Assembly: GCA_022709385.1 (NCBI GenBank)
Contig: JAKLIX010000018.1
Location: 1 to 64,000, forward strand
Direction of reading: 5' to 3'
Length of the DNA stretch: 64,000 nucleotides
Source of the DNA: Bacteroidota bacterium
GTDB lineage: Bacteria; Bacteroidota; Bacteroidia; Bacteroidales; CAIXZF01
Every line of letters starts with the position of its first letter. Within the stretch, counting starts at the first letter, position 1. Below, in pieces: positions 54,501 through 62,852 of this stretch. The position numbers were made by a program, and so were the translations under genes. The notes under the pieces are model-generated. The model saw only the letters and a program-made list of their open reading frames with translations. It was not told the DNA's origin and did no database searches.

Positions 54501-55054
54501 GCTCGGCATCAGCCACCCAACCGATTACTGTGAATCAATCACCCAATGTGACCTTTGTGTTACCGGCCAACCTGGATACGGTACATCCTGCATTTCCACC
54601 CTTCCAGCTGACAGGCGGATTACCCGCAGGCGGCACGTACAGCGGCCCCGGCATCCCGGTGGGAAGCAACACCTTTACTCCCTCACTGGCAGGTCCCGGC
54701 TACTGGCAGATTGATTATACCTACACAACAACCCAGGGCTGTACCGGTATTGCCACCCAGCATATCCTGGTAGATCCCATTCTCGGTATCACTAATCCTG
54801 ACGGAGTTGTTGACCTGCTTATCCAACCCAATCCGACCAGGGGAAAATTCAATGTGATGATTGGAGAAGTATCAGAAATTTCCACCCTTGTCATCTTCAA
54901 TGACCTCGGACAGAAAATCTATGAGGAAAGTTTGCAGCCTGAGGCCGGCATTGTCAACAGGGATCTTGATCTCAGCAATCAGCCCAGGGGACTCTATTTC
55001 CTGAAACTTAGCGGAAGCAAGGCCATCAGAATAGAGAAGATCATCCTGAATTAA
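51509..55054 (+). CDS. Secreted multidomain protein with cohesin-like and Ig-like modules, T9SS substrate
   Basis: An 1181-residue secreted protein. After a signal peptide (residues 1-23) come four cohesin-like modules (starting near 24, 262, 490 and 725: for example ATSCPGGTVSIPIVVDN and SITTCPDSVTIFVPINVTN) separated by three Ig-like modules (near 155, 390 and 625, with the hallmark ANTYQWQES ... YRC). Then a PKD-like module (near 855), two copies of a GGLPAGGTYSG motif, and a T9SS type A sorting domain (from about 1105, IQPNPTRGKFNV). Conserved Cys pairs occur in the Ig-like parts. It would be exported and held at the surface, probably for binding. Dockerin partners are not in the window, and such cohesin-like folds need not bind dockerins. 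Confidence 0.9.
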   Translation: MKAKVLTIVFLLMTGFWASFSTAQIVTTAGSATSCPGGTVSIPIVVDNLAGVASISLTLEVDPSVIFYTSNTSNPALAGGFLVVNCQAPYHEVKAAWFGLSPVTLASGSTLFTFNFNYLQGSAMHWWDTITIGNCQYSDLGGNTLPAVWANGTVGPAAAAPVFNLQPADVTVAEGGNAQFTATATGANTYQWYESADNGTTWNALSDGGLYAGTGTGNLTITGVNLGMDGYHYRLGATESTCNQETFSSYAMLSVTQTSNNILMHAVNVSACANTATYVPVDASNFDNVGMFHFELTVNPSMLVFTGLTNINASLGSVQSSVAGNTVTIDWTSSTPVNLGNSPLFGIGFNYLGGAAPVQWNTANCQIQDGGGQNITTDYFNSTVNPLATAPVINTQPANQTVIENQTANFSIAATGANTYQWQESTNGGSSWTDLTNNVMYSGATTNALTISGVPLTYSGNQYRCVATETVCNLTANSVAGILTVTPATTDIVTTIGSITTCPDSVTIFVPINVTNFNNVASASMKIAYDTLALIYDSTVNIHPALTSGVFAYNASGGVFGMAWFSIIPASFGTGTLYEIQFTYFANSTNLIFDLTPGTSLYTDLNFNTLPAVWVDGFVTLPGPVITTMPTDQTVFAGTNAVFSLSGNSIDTYQWQIDQGGVWTDLTDGTVYSGTQTSALTVSNVTLAMDGSMYRCVVTGICDDQYSHVVTLMVINATPVGVSLPTISQCQGPVTIPVSVTDFNDIGSFHLKLNTTGNVLVYNGYQNVNPALLSGLTVTNTANSVVVHFSSTTAVTIPNSVIIELKFNSNAGTTALTWDPAPGVNYFKSVNNTVLPTNFGNGNVTITPVPGPAASIQGPGGICQGTSQSTYTTLGAANATSYLWGIIPTTAGTVAGTGTSVTVTWDAFFTGLATITVQGVNTCGNGPIMTKAVTVTPTPNVTLAPFANICTNDTLLLTGGLPAGGTYSGTGVVDSLFIPNVSGPGTFTITYTYSVAGCSASATQPITVNQSPNVTFVLPANLDTVHPAFPPFQLTGGLPAGGTYSGPGIPVGSNTFTPSLAGPGYWQIDYTYTTTQGCTGIATQHILVDPILGITNPDGVVDLLIQPNPTRGKFNVMIGEVSEISTLVIFNDLGQKIYEESLQPEAGIVNRDLDLSNQPRGLYFLKLSGSKAIRIEKIILN

Positions 55055-55070
55055 ACGACTGCTGCATACA

Positions 55071-55103
55071 AAAAAAGCGTCTCCAAACGGAGACGCTTTT
55101 TTT
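55071..55103. terminator. Bidirectional Rho-independent terminator
   Basis: GCGTCTCC (55077-55084) and GGAGACGC (55089-55096) with loop AAAC, flanked by A6 on the left and T7 on the right. It serves the secreted protein gene (plus) and the DUF2807 gene (minus), which converge here. Confidence 0.9.
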
Positions 55104-55134
55104 ATGCCTTCATCAGAAGTGTCGGCGGTGAAAA

Positions 55135-55863
55135 CTAATCGGAAGTTTTCTGCACCTCTCCTGAACCGTCGATCCTGCTGCTGACAACCGGCTTACCACT
55201 ATATCTCACCACAGCGGAACCCCTGATGTCAACCCCGAGTTTCTCAACCGGAAACACCTCGGCAGTCCCCGAACCGTTGATTTCCACTTCCGTACTTGTT
55301 GAGGCAAGCTGACCGGCATTGTATGCTCCTGATCCGTCAATCCTCACATATTGCCTGTGAGCCGTACCGCTCAGGATCATTTCACCCGAACCTTTGATAC
55401 CACTATATAATACTTCACAATTGGCATCTATCTGAATACTTCCTGATCCCTGCACCGCCAACTCCAGTTTGCCTGTATTTACCGGATTTTCAGTACGAAT
55501 AGCCCCGCTGCCCGAAACGCTCAGTTTCCTGATGTCAGGTGTACTGACACGAATCCGGATGGGTTTATGGATGCCGAAACAGGATTGGGAGCTGATCGTA
55601 AGCACACCCTGGCTAACGGTAGTGGTTATCAGGCTTAAGATATTTTGTTGGGCTTCAATGCGAAACGAGGTGGTATTCCCCTGCTCAATGAGAAGATCTG
55701 CCGGAATCTGCAATTTCACTCCGTTGATCTCCCGGATATCCCTGTCCTCGCTGACAATTTCCCCGCTACCGTTTTCGCAGTCAAAACTGCAGGAAAGAAA
55801 TAAAACAGCAATCAGAGGCAGAGAAAGTACTCCAAGACGAAAATCTATTGTATTCATTATCAT
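55135..55863 (-). CDS. DUF2807 lipoprotein (GIN-type head domain)
   Basis: A 242-residue lipoprotein (signal ending near Cys25, LFLSC) with the DUF2807 domain: a right-handed beta-solenoid with repeating G-S-G turns ([59 protein letters not shown]). This family is often annotated as a putative autotransporter adhesin head, but its function is unknown. Its start codon ATG (55863) overlaps the aconitase stop TGA in ATGA, so it may be translated by reinitiation. An ATG six bases later is also possible. Confidence 0.92.
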   Translation of the reverse strand: MIMNTIDFRLGVLSLPLIAVLFLSCSFDCENGSGEIVSEDRDIREINGVKLQIPADLLIEQGNTTSFRIEAQQNILSLITTTVSQGVLTISSQSCFGIHKPIRIRVSTPDIRKLSVSGSGAIRTENPVNTGKLELAVQGSGSIQIDANCEVLYSGIKGSGEMILSGTAHRQYVRIDGSGAYNAGQLASTSTEVEINGSGTAEVFPVEKLGVDIRGSAVVRYSGKPVVSSRIDGSGEVQKTSD

Positions 55864-58130
55864 TCATTTATCTGGGATTTCCGGATCAGGTTCAGGGCAC
55901 TTCCTGCACGGAACCAATGAATCTGGCCTTCATTATAGCTATGTGACACTTCAAATGCTGTGGTTGTCTGGTCACTGTGTGTAAGGATTAGCACAAGGTT
56001 TTTCCCGGGAGAAAAAGTATCTAAGCCGCGAATGGCGATCGCATCATCTTCTCTTATCAGGTCATAATCAGTTTTATTCACGAAGGTCAGGGCTAACATT
56101 CCTTGTTTTTTCAGGTTGGTTTCATGAATGCGGGCAAAAGACTTCACCAGCACCACCCTGACACCCAGATGCCTGGGTTCCATGGCTGCATGTTCTCTTG
56201 AGGAACCTTCCCCATAGTTTTCATCTCCCACGATTACCGAGGCGAAGTGGTGTTCCAGGTATGCCCGGGCTACCCTGGGGACCGTGTCATAAGTTCCTGT
56301 CAGGACATTTTTTACCAGGTTGATCTGCTGGTTAAATGCGTTTACCGCACCTATCAGCAGATTGTTGCTGATATTGTCGAGGTGGCCGCGGTAACGCAAC
56401 CATGGGCCAGCCATGGAGATGTGATCGGTGGTACATTTTCCTGCAACCTTTATGAGCAGTTTCAGATTCACCATATCACCTCCTGTCCAGGGACTGAAAG
56501 GCTGCAGTAGCTGGAGCCTCTCAGATTCCGGATCAACCTTGATTTCCAGGGCACTGCCATCGGCCAGGGGCGGAAGGTAGCCCATGTCCTCAACTTCAAA
56601 ACCATTTGGGGGCAGTTCCACCCCATGGGGCGGGTCGAGCATCACCGCCACGCCATCACGGTTTGTCAGGGTGTCGGTCAAAGGGTTAAAATCCAGTCGG
56701 CCGGCCAGTACCATCGCTGTCACAATTTCCGGGGATGCGACAAAGCTGTGGGTGTTCGGGTTACCGTCGTTGCGTTTGGCAAAGTTCCGGTTAAAGGAGG
56801 TGATGATGGAGTTTTTCTTTTCCGGGTCATCTGTATGTCTTTTCCACTGACCGATACAGGGTCCGCAGGCATTGGCCATCACCACTCCCCCGATTTCCGA
56901 AAAAACATCCAGCAAGCCGTCTCTCTCAGAGGTAAAACGAATTTGTTCAGATCCGGGGGTGATGATAAATTCAGTTTGTACCGCAAGGTTTTTTTCCCTG
57001 GCCTGCGTTGCAACCGAAGCAGCCCTGGTCAGATCTTCATAGGAAGAATTGGTACATGATCCTATCAGACCTACCTCAAGTCTGAGGGGGTACCCTTTCT
57101 TCACAACCTCTTTCACAAAAGCAGAGAGCGGAAATGCCGCATCAGGGGTAAAAGGACCATTGATATGGGGTTCCAGGGCAGACAAATCGATTTCGATCAG
57201 TTGATCATAATACTTCTCCGGGTATAAACCGACTTCATCGTCACTTCTCAGGCAGTCTCTCATTTCACCGGCAAGCGCTGCCACTTCGGTCCTTCCGGTC
57301 GCCTCAAGGTACACCCTGATGCTTTCATCGTAGCCGAACAAAGAAGTCGTGGCTCCCACTTCGGCGCCCATATTACAGATCGTTCCCTTGCCGGTGGCAG
57401 AGATGCTTTCGGCTCCCTCGCCGAAGTACTCAATGATATATCCGGTACCACCCTTTACAGTGAGGATACCGGCAACCTTCAGAATGATGTCTTTGGGTGA
57501 AGTCCAGCCGTTTAATTTCCCGCTGAGTCTGACACCGATCAGTTTCGGCATCTTCAGTTCCCAGGGCATGCCTGCCATCACATCCACGGCATCCGCGCCT
57601 CCCACACCAATGGCTATCATACCCAGCCCCCCCGCATTCACTGTGTGGGAATCCGTACCAATCATCATTCCTCCCGGAAAAGCATAATTCTCAAGAATCA
57701 CCTGGTGGATAATCCCTGCGCCCGGTTTCCAGAACCCGATGCCGTATTTGGCGGAGACAGACTCGAGAAAATCAAATACTTCACGATTCTGGTCAAGGGC
57801 TAAACCGAGATCCGGCCGTGCTCCCAGGCTGGCCTGGATCAGATGGTCGCAATGCACGGTTGTAGGCACTGCGGTCCGTTTTTTCCCGGCATTGATAAAT
57901 TGAAGCAATGCCATCTGGGCAGTGGCATCCTGCATGGCAACCCTGTCGGGTGCAAAATCCACATAATCCTCACCCCTGTTGAAGATCCTGATCTTTTCAG
58001 GATCGTAAAGATGTGCATAAAGGATTTTCTCACTCAGTGTCAGCGGTCTTCCCAGACATGACCTTGCCCGTTCAACCCTGAAACTATAATCTTTATATAC
58101 TGTCCGGATTAATTCAATATCAAATAGCAT
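55860..58130 (-). CDS. Aconitate hydratase
   Basis: A 756-residue aconitase that interconverts citrate and isocitrate in the TCA cycle. It has the substrate-binding loop [21 protein letters not shown], the cluster cysteines in [13 protein letters not shown] and [11 protein letters not shown], and the C-terminal swivel domain with [22 protein letters not shown]. Length and sequence match the mitochondrial-type AcnA found in Bacteroidota, shorter than the IRP-like form. Downstream it overlaps the DUF2807 gene; upstream, 14 bases away, lies a hypothetical gene. Confidence 0.96.
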   Translation of the reverse strand: MLFDIELIRTVYKDYSFRVERARSCLGRPLTLSEKILYAHLYDPEKIRIFNRGEDYVDFAPDRVAMQDATAQMALLQFINAGKKRTAVPTTVHCDHLIQASLGARPDLGLALDQNREVFDFLESVSAKYGIGFWKPGAGIIHQVILENYAFPGGMMIGTDSHTVNAGGLGMIAIGVGGADAVDVMAGMPWELKMPKLIGVRLSGKLNGWTSPKDIILKVAGILTVKGGTGYIIEYFGEGAESISATGKGTICNMGAEVGATTSLFGYDESIRVYLEATGRTEVAALAGEMRDCLRSDDEVGLYPEKYYDQLIEIDLSALEPHINGPFTPDAAFPLSAFVKEVVKKGYPLRLEVGLIGSCTNSSYEDLTRAASVATQAREKNLAVQTEFIITPGSEQIRFTSERDGLLDVFSEIGGVVMANACGPCIGQWKRHTDDPEKKNSIITSFNRNFAKRNDGNPNTHSFVASPEIVTAMVLAGRLDFNPLTDTLTNRDGVAVMLDPPHGVELPPNGFEVEDMGYLPPLADGSALEIKVDPESERLQLLQPFSPWTGGDMVNLKLLIKVAGKCTTDHISMAGPWLRYRGHLDNISNNLLIGAVNAFNQQINLVKNVLTGTYDTVPRVARAYLEHHFASVIVGDENYGEGSSREHAAMEPRHLGVRVVLVKSFARIHETNLKKQGMLALTFVNKTDYDLIREDDAIAIRGLDTFSPGKNLVLILTHSDQTTTAFEVSHSYNEGQIHWFRAGSALNLIRKSQINE

Positions 58131-58144
58131 AATTAAATATGTTT

Positions 58145-58672
58145 TTATGTTTTTTCACCCTGGAAATAATGTTCCTTCTCAGCAAACAACACATTAAACG
58201 ACGTAAGCGTACCATAGATTCTCGTGATGTATTGCTGAATATTAACCTTGTCTATATCAGGTAATTCACTGGCATTCACCCTTTGTTCGAGTACCCGCAG
58301 CCTGTCGCGTATCATCACGATTTTATGGAAAAACGCATCGATGGGCAAGTCTTTGCCGGCCAGTTTTGTATCACCCGGCTCCAGGATGATCCTACCCCCG
58401 GCCCATTTTTTCGCCAGGGGTACAGTTTCCTGTATATCAGTTAATTGTCTGATTAAACGAAGGAAACTCCGTTCAACCTTTTCATAACTGACCAGGTCCC
58501 TTTCCTCCTCCATGGCTTCCACAATTTCAAGGTGCTGATAGGTGCGCATGATTTGCTTGAATCCATGATCGATAAAAACGATCTCGTAAGCATCATTTCT
58601 CAGCTGAATTACTACACCTGCTCCGAATTCAGGGTGTTTTACCCTCGATCCGATACCCAATGCTTCTGTCAT
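58145..58672 (-). CDS. Conserved hypothetical protein with Tudor-like N-terminus
   Basis: A 175-residue cytoplasmic protein. Its N-terminus ([30 protein letters not shown]) resembles the small SH3/Tudor-like domain at the end of PcrA/UvrD helicases, known to bind RNA polymerase. The rest is helical with a heptad-like segment ([19 protein letters not shown]). I do not recognise a named family. It lies between coaE and aconitase with gaps of 20 and 14 bases, probably in the same transcription unit. Confidence 0.75.
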   Translation of the reverse strand: MTEALGIGSRVKHPEFGAGVVIQLRNDAYEIVFIDHGFKQIMRTYQHLEIVEAMEEERDLVSYEKVERSFLRLIRQLTDIQETVPLAKKWAGGRIILEPGDTKLAGKDLPIDAFFHKIVMIRDRLRVLEQRVNASELPDIDKVNIQQYITRIYGTLTSFNVLFAEKEHYFQGEKT

Positions 58673-58692
58673 ATGTAAAAAAATTGATAAAA

Positions 58693-59280
58693 TTAAATCA
58701 GGTCAATAATTTCCTGATGGACAGCAAGCACCTGGGGTAACAGTGCCTGGCTGCCATCGTTCACCAGATTGCAATCGCATAAAGCTGCTTTCACCTCATC
58801 ACTCCATTGTTTGGAATCCCTCTGGCTGAAGGCTTTCTCATTCATGCCATCCCGTTGAAACACCCTGTGTTTTCTGACAGCTTCCGGTGCCGAGACCAGC
58901 ATGATATAATCAAAGCAGTCACCGTATCCATGCTCAAGCAGCACAGCCGCTTCCATCACCACGTAGGGTTTTGAAGCATAAAGACCGGCCCAGCAGCAGA
59001 AGTCGGGCATCACCATCGGATGGATCAGCTGATTCAACAATTCCAGTTTTTCCGGATCACTGAACACCAGGGCAGCCAGTTGGCTTCGGTTCATTTTACC
59101 CTCATTGTCAACGATTTGGTTACCGAAGACTGAAATCAGCTTTGAGCGTACTGCAGGTGCATCCAGAAATCTTTTGGCATGATCATCTGCAGGATACACG
59201 GGAACCCCCATCACGGCCAGCATCGCTGCCACGGTAGATTTTCCGCTTCCAATGGAACCTGTAAGCCCTACTTTCAGCAC
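58693..59280 (-). CDS. coaE: Dephospho-CoA kinase
   Basis: A 195-residue kinase for the last step of coenzyme A synthesis. P-loop GLTGSIGSGKST (residues 5-16), the conserved D-x-H-A-K (PADDHAKRF), IHPMVMPDF and the LID region near RVFQRDGMNEKAFSQRDS. Length is normal. It follows yajC by 35 bases in the nusB cluster, a placing usual for Bacteroidota. Confidence 0.95.
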   Translation of the reverse strand: MLKVGLTGSIGSGKSTVAAMLAVMGVPVYPADDHAKRFLDAPAVRSKLISVFGNQIVDNEGKMNRSQLAALVFSDPEKLELLNQLIHPMVMPDFCCWAGLYASKPYVVMEAAVLLEHGYGDCFDYIMLVSAPEAVRKHRVFQRDGMNEKAFSQRDSKQWSDEVKAALCDCNLVNDGSQALLPQVLAVHQEIIDLI

Positions 59281-59315
59281 CGGAGACGGCAGTTTAACGG
59301 ATTAAAAATGCTTCC

Positions 59316-59654
59316 TTACTTTTTCTCGAGTGACTCACCTGAACCGGGTGCGGCCACAGCAGATTTCTCAACCCTGATCCAGACATCCTGAGCGATTTCG
59401 ATGGTGAAAGTCGTATCCTGCACTTCCGTGATCTTTCCGTGAACGCCACCGATGGTCACGATTTTGTCGCCCTTCTTCAGACTCTCCCTGAATTTTCTGG
59501 CATCTTTGGTCTTTCTGACCTGAGGTCTGATAAAGAAGAAATAAAAAACCACGATGATAAGAATCAATGGCAGAAATGACACCAGGGGGTTGGATTTGCT
59601 CCCGTCCTGGGGCGCCGGTGCCATCAGTAACATGTACAAAAGTTGCTGTGTCAT
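59316..59654 (-). CDS. yajC: Preprotein translocase subunit YajC
   Basis: A 112-residue YajC, part of the SecDF-YajC accessory complex. One membrane helix (FLPLILIIVVFYFFFIRPQ, about residues 28-46) is followed by the family motif RKTKDARKFRESLKKGDKIVTIGGVHGKI and VTxExxxxxW-type ending (IAQDVWIRVEKSAV). It is second to last in the nusB cluster. Confidence 0.95.
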   Translation of the reverse strand: MTQQLLYMLLMAPAPQDGSKSNPLVSFLPLILIIVVFYFFFIRPQVRKTKDARKFRESLKKGDKIVTIGGVHGKITEVQDTTFTIEIAQDVWIRVEKSAVAAPGSGESLEKK

Positions 59655-59806
59655 ACACTTTAATTTTGGTTTATTAATTGATTAACAATTGGTTCCGTTC
59701 AGTGTTAGCTTATTCTAATAACGTATGCAATTTATTGAATATTTATTTCTCCATCATCCCAATGATAAAAAAAATCATCACACCTTCTTCTTATCACTGC
59801 TCAAAC

Positions 59807-60307
59807 CTATTCTCCCGCTGTTCTTATCTCACATTTGACCCTCAGTACCCTGGTATTGGGCTGGGTATTCGACATCACAGTCACAGTCTTGTTCTGAAAA
59901 CCTCTTCTTCCTTCGGATTTGAAAGTAACCTGAATCACCCCCTGACTGCCTGCCGGGATCGGATCCCGCGGATAATCGGTCACGGTACAGCCACAACTAC
60001 TTGAAACACTTGATATTATTAGATCAGATTTGCCGGTATTTCTGAACTTGAACCCATAAGTAACTGTTTCACCCTGCATCAGACGTCCGAAGTCATGTTC
60101 ATCTTTCTCGAAAGTGATTTCCGGAAGTATCCCCGGATTTGTTTTCCCGTCGGCGCTTGCAGGGTTATGGATAACTTCTGAAGAAATTTCCTTATCCTCT
60201 GAGCCTGAAGGCTGGCATGCAGATGAGAGCAGCAATGCCATTGACAGCACCAGAGAGAATCCCGGCCTGAATGCCATCATGGGAAATGATATATTTAAGT
60301 GCATCAT
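59807..60307 (-). CDS. DUF1573 lipoprotein
   Basis: A 166-residue lipoprotein (signal ending LLSSAC) with one DUF1573 domain, an Ig-like ASPM/SPD-2/Hydin-related fold: FGRLMQGETVTYGFKFRNTG, VSSSCGCTVTDYP, GSQGVIQVTFKSEGRRGFQNKT. The CGC motif is conserved in the family. Function is unknown; it recurs between nusB and yajC in Bacteroidota. An ATG at 60280 or 60277 (MMAFRPGF) would give a more typical signal peptide than the first ATG. Confidence 0.92.
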   Translation of the reverse strand: MMHLNISFPMMAFRPGFSLVLSMALLLSSACQPSGSEDKEISSEVIHNPASADGKTNPGILPEITFEKDEHDFGRLMQGETVTYGFKFRNTGKSDLIISSVSSSCGCTVTDYPRDPIPAGSQGVIQVTFKSEGRRGFQNKTVTVMSNTQPNTRVLRVKCEIRTAGE

Positions 60308-60317
60308 AATCCGTTTA

Positions 60318-61274
60318 TTATTCCATTAAGCCCCTGCCCCTTTTGACGATCTTCTTTTCCTCAACGAGCTGGATCATCAATTTGTCAAGGATTCCATTGA
60401 CAAAATGGTTGCTCCGTGGTGTACTGAAGCTTTTGGTGATTTCTATATATTCATTCAGGGTTACCTTAACGGGGATAGATTGGAATTCAATGAGTTCACA
60501 CAATGCCATTTTCAGGATGATCCTGTCCATGACGGCAATCCTCTCGAGTTCCCAGTTCTCCAGTTTCTTTTCTATCAACTCCTCATATTCAGCATTGTGA
60601 AGGATCGTTTGCCTGAACAGCCGGCGCATAAAGTCCAGATCCTCCTTGCGGCTTTCTTCATCTTCCTTATAAATGGAAGGCAGGTGTTCGAGCCTGAAGT
60701 GCTGTTGCTGGAAGTAACGCAGTGTTTTATGCAACAGGAAGACTGAAAGATCGAAATCGGCGCCCCAAAAAATGTTTTTATCTTCGAAGATGTCGGCAAG
60801 AGTTTCATTATTATCGAATACATGGTTGATCATCCATCCTGTGAATGCAAGGTGCGTCGCTGGTTTGTCCGGTTCTTTCATATAGTGCACGAATTCAGGA
60901 CTTTGGCTGAGACTAAGGTACAGGCGTTTGATCGTTTCCGGATAGAGTGACCAGTTCACGTGATACTTCTGATGGTATTTCAGATAATCCGGACAGACAG
61001 TCAGGGCAAGGATGAACGGATTCTCAATAAAACGCAGGTTTGGGTGAAGGTCTTCTTCAGTAGGGAAATATTTGCCTTTGGCGTCTTCGATCCGCTGGCG
61101 GGCAAACTCATTAATTTCAACAAGGAGCGACAATTGCAGGACAAACAATTCATGTAGCTTGTCCACACTGTTTATCAACATCTTTTCCCCGTATGCCACC
61201 TGATCGCTTTCAGAAAGGAAAAATGCATACAAAGCCTGTAAGGTTTTGATTCTGAAATGCCTTCTGCTAAGCAT
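60318..61274 (-). CDS. nusB: Transcription antitermination protein NusB, long form
   Basis: A 318-residue NusB, twice the length of the E. coli protein (about 140), as is usual in Bacteroidota. The N-terminal RRHFRIKTLQALYAFF is NusB-like; the middle is a lineage-specific insertion; the C-terminal domain (about 190-305) has ELEERIAVMDRIILKMALCELIEF-like helices (here NWELERIAVMDRIILKMAL), IPVKVTLNEYIEITKSFSTP and FVNGILDKL. It binds boxA RNA with NusE to assist rRNA transcription. It heads a minus-strand cluster. Confidence 0.94.
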   Translation of the reverse strand: MLSRRHFRIKTLQALYAFFLSESDQVAYGEKMLINSVDKLHELFVLQLSLLVEINEFARQRIEDAKGKYFPTEEDLHPNLRFIENPFILALTVCPDYLKYHQKYHVNWSLYPETIKRLYLSLSQSPEFVHYMKEPDKPATHLAFTGWMINHVFDNNETLADIFEDKNIFWGADFDLSVFLLHKTLRYFQQQHFRLEHLPSIYKEDEESRKEDLDFMRRLFRQTILHNAEYEELIEKKLENWELERIAVMDRIILKMALCELIEFQSIPVKVTLNEYIEITKSFSTPRSNHFVNGILDKLMIQLVEEKKIVKRGRGLME

Positions 61275-61312
61275 AGGGATGATTCAATGAACTAAGTTCC
61301 TGGTTTAGGCTG

Positions 61313-61320
61313 CAAAAATA
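61313..61320 (-). promoter_or_regulatory. -7 element of the nusB cluster
   Basis: TATTTTTG on the minus strand, 39 bases before the nusB ATG. Confidence 0.5.
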
Positions 61321-61407
61321 CGTTTAATATTTGACGAAGGCCAAAACCGGCTGCCTGATTTTTTAGACGATAATTATTTCCGGCAGCAGTACAAATTGAT
61401 AAATTTT

Positions 61408-61415
61408 TATTTTTG
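61408..61415 (+). promoter_or_regulatory. -7 element of the DUF3276 gene
   Basis: TATTTTTG, 37 bases before the ATG at 61452, divergent from the nusB element. Confidence 0.5.
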
Positions 61416-61451
61416 CGTGTTCAACGAAGGCATCAACCTGGATTAATCAAG

Positions 61452-61802
61452 ATGGAAGATTTCGAAAACAATGACCGGAAGGAGGAGATCTTCTCCAAGG
61501 CAGTCAGGGCAGGAAAACGGACCTATTTCTTTGATGTGAAGGCAACACGAACAGATGAGTACTACCTTACAATCACAGAAAGCAAAAGAAGATTCAGCAA
61601 TGACCAGGGCAAGTTTTTCTACGAGAAGCATAAAATATTTCTCTACAAGGAAGATTTCGAAAAGTTTTCCAATGGTCTGAAATATGTCATCGAGTTTATC
61701 GAAACCGGGAAAGTTCCTCCCCCGCTTGATGATGAAACAGCGCCAAACGGCGACCATACAGAAGTCGATTTCGACGACCTTGATCACGAAACCCGAAGTT
61801 AG
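61452..61802 (+). CDS. DUF3276 protein (PUR-alpha-like)
   Basis: A 116-residue protein of the DUF3276 family, related to the PUR repeat that binds single-stranded nucleic acid in eukaryotic Pur-alpha and its Borrelia homologue. It shows KEEIFSKAVRAGKRTYFFDVKATRTDEYYLTITESK, KIFLYKEDFEKFSNGL and an acidic tail. The start is the ATG at 61452 (MEDFENNDRK); the frame extends into the promoter. It is a single gene with its own promoter, next to nusB and parA; an RNA- or DNA-binding job is likely but unproven. Confidence 0.92.
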   Translation: MEDFENNDRKEEIFSKAVRAGKRTYFFDVKATRTDEYYLTITESKRRFSNDQGKFFYEKHKIFLYKEDFEKFSNGLKYVIEFIETGKVPPPLDDETAPNGDHTEVDFDDLDHETRS

Positions 61803-61967
61803 TTACTGATAACCAAAGGTTTACAATTAGACTGCACTGGTTTCCAAGCGGATTGTCAGGGTATTATTCCGGCACGGAACGGGTTTGCTAAAAATCTGGG
61901 ATCCAGTGGTGAACGGTATAATTCCTTCTAAATAGCGTTGCATTTGTAAACCTGTCAAGAAGGAGGT

Positions 61968-61975
61968 TAATTTTG
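61968..61975 (+). promoter_or_regulatory. Promoter of parAB
   Basis: TAATTTTG (-7) with TTTG at 61943-61946 (-33), 21 bases apart, the full Bacteroidota consensus. Leader of about 57 bases. The -33 lies in TTTGTAAAC, a half-site like those near the XRE gene. Confidence 0.65.
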
Positions 61976-62037
61976 CATTGTAAGAATGACCGGCAAGGCT
62001 GGTTGTGTCAGTTTTGATTTTTTTGCAGGAGAAACAC

Positions 62038-62841
62038 ATGGGTAAAGTAATCGCTATTGCCAATCAGAAGGGCGGAGTGGGAAAGACCACCACTGCCATC
62101 AACCTCAGCGCAGGCCTGGCAGTCCTGGAGTATAAAACCCTGGTGATTGACGCTGATCCACAGGCGAATGCTACCAGCGGTCTGGGTTTTGATCCAAGGA
62201 AAATTACCACCAGCATTTACGAATGCATTATCGACAAAGAGGATCCGCAGAAGATCATCCTTCCCACCTCCACACCCCACCTTGATATTCTTCCGGCCCA
62301 CATCGATCTTGTGGGGGCGGAGATTGAGATCATCAACCTGCCCAACCGCGAGAAACTCATGAAAAAAGTGGTGGATGTGGTTAAAACCCGTTACGACTTT
62401 GTCCTGATCGACTGTTCTCCATCCCTCGGCCTGATCACGGTGAATGCCCTGACTGCGGCCGATTCGGTAATCATCCCGGTACAATGTGAATATTTTGCCC
62501 TCGAAGGTCTTGGTAAACTGCTCAATACCATTCGTATCGTACAGCATCACCTGAACACCGAATTGGTGATAGAAGGAATATTGCTGACCATGTTCGACAA
62601 CCGCCTTCGCCTTGCCAAACAAGTGGTGGATGATGTGAAGACGCATTTTGAAGACATCGTGTTCGACACCATAATACACAGGAACATCAAACTGAGTGAG
62701 GCCCCAAGCTTCGGTGAAACCATCATCATGCATGATATCCAGAGCAAGGGAGCCACCAATTATTTAAACCTTGCGAGGGAAATCCTTCAGAAGAACCAAA
62801 TGACTAAAATCGACGGGCAGGATAAAACCATTCCCATTTAA
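62038..62841 (+). CDS. parA: Chromosome partitioning ATPase ParA (Soj)
   Basis: A 267-residue Walker-type ATPase that binds DNA without sequence preference and moves ParB-parS complexes. The deviant Walker A is KGGVGKTTT near residues 10-18, with Walker A' VIDADPQANAT and Walker B FVLIDCSPSLGL. The start is the ATG at 62038 (MGKVIAIANQ), which gives the chromosomal short form. parB follows after 11 bases. It has the clearest promoter of the window. Confidence 0.97.
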   Translation: MGKVIAIANQKGGVGKTTTAINLSAGLAVLEYKTLVIDADPQANATSGLGFDPRKITTSIYECIIDKEDPQKIILPTSTPHLDILPAHIDLVGAEIEIINLPNREKLMKKVVDVVKTRYDFVLIDCSPSLGLITVNALTAADSVIIPVQCEYFALEGLGKLLNTIRIVQHHLNTELVIEGILLTMFDNRLRLAKQVVDDVKTHFEDIVFDTIIHRNIKLSEAPSFGETIIMHDIQSKGATNYLNLAREILQKNQMTKIDGQDKTIPI

Positions 62842-62852
62842 GATTAACTGAT

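Noticed and set aside
60950-60970. parS-like sequence AGTTCACGTGATACT within nusB, near parAB
   Set aside because: Half of the flanking positions differ from the consensus; a genome-wide search would be needed to judge it.
61818-61951. TTTACAATT and TTTGTAAAC upstream of parA as XRE operator sites
   Set aside because: Each is only a half-site of the TTACA-N2-TGTAA motif, and the second coincides with the -33 promoter element.
62008-62733. 241-codon minus-strand frame over parA
   Set aside because: It is the complement of a clear ParA gene and rich in His and Gln, as expected from reverse reading.
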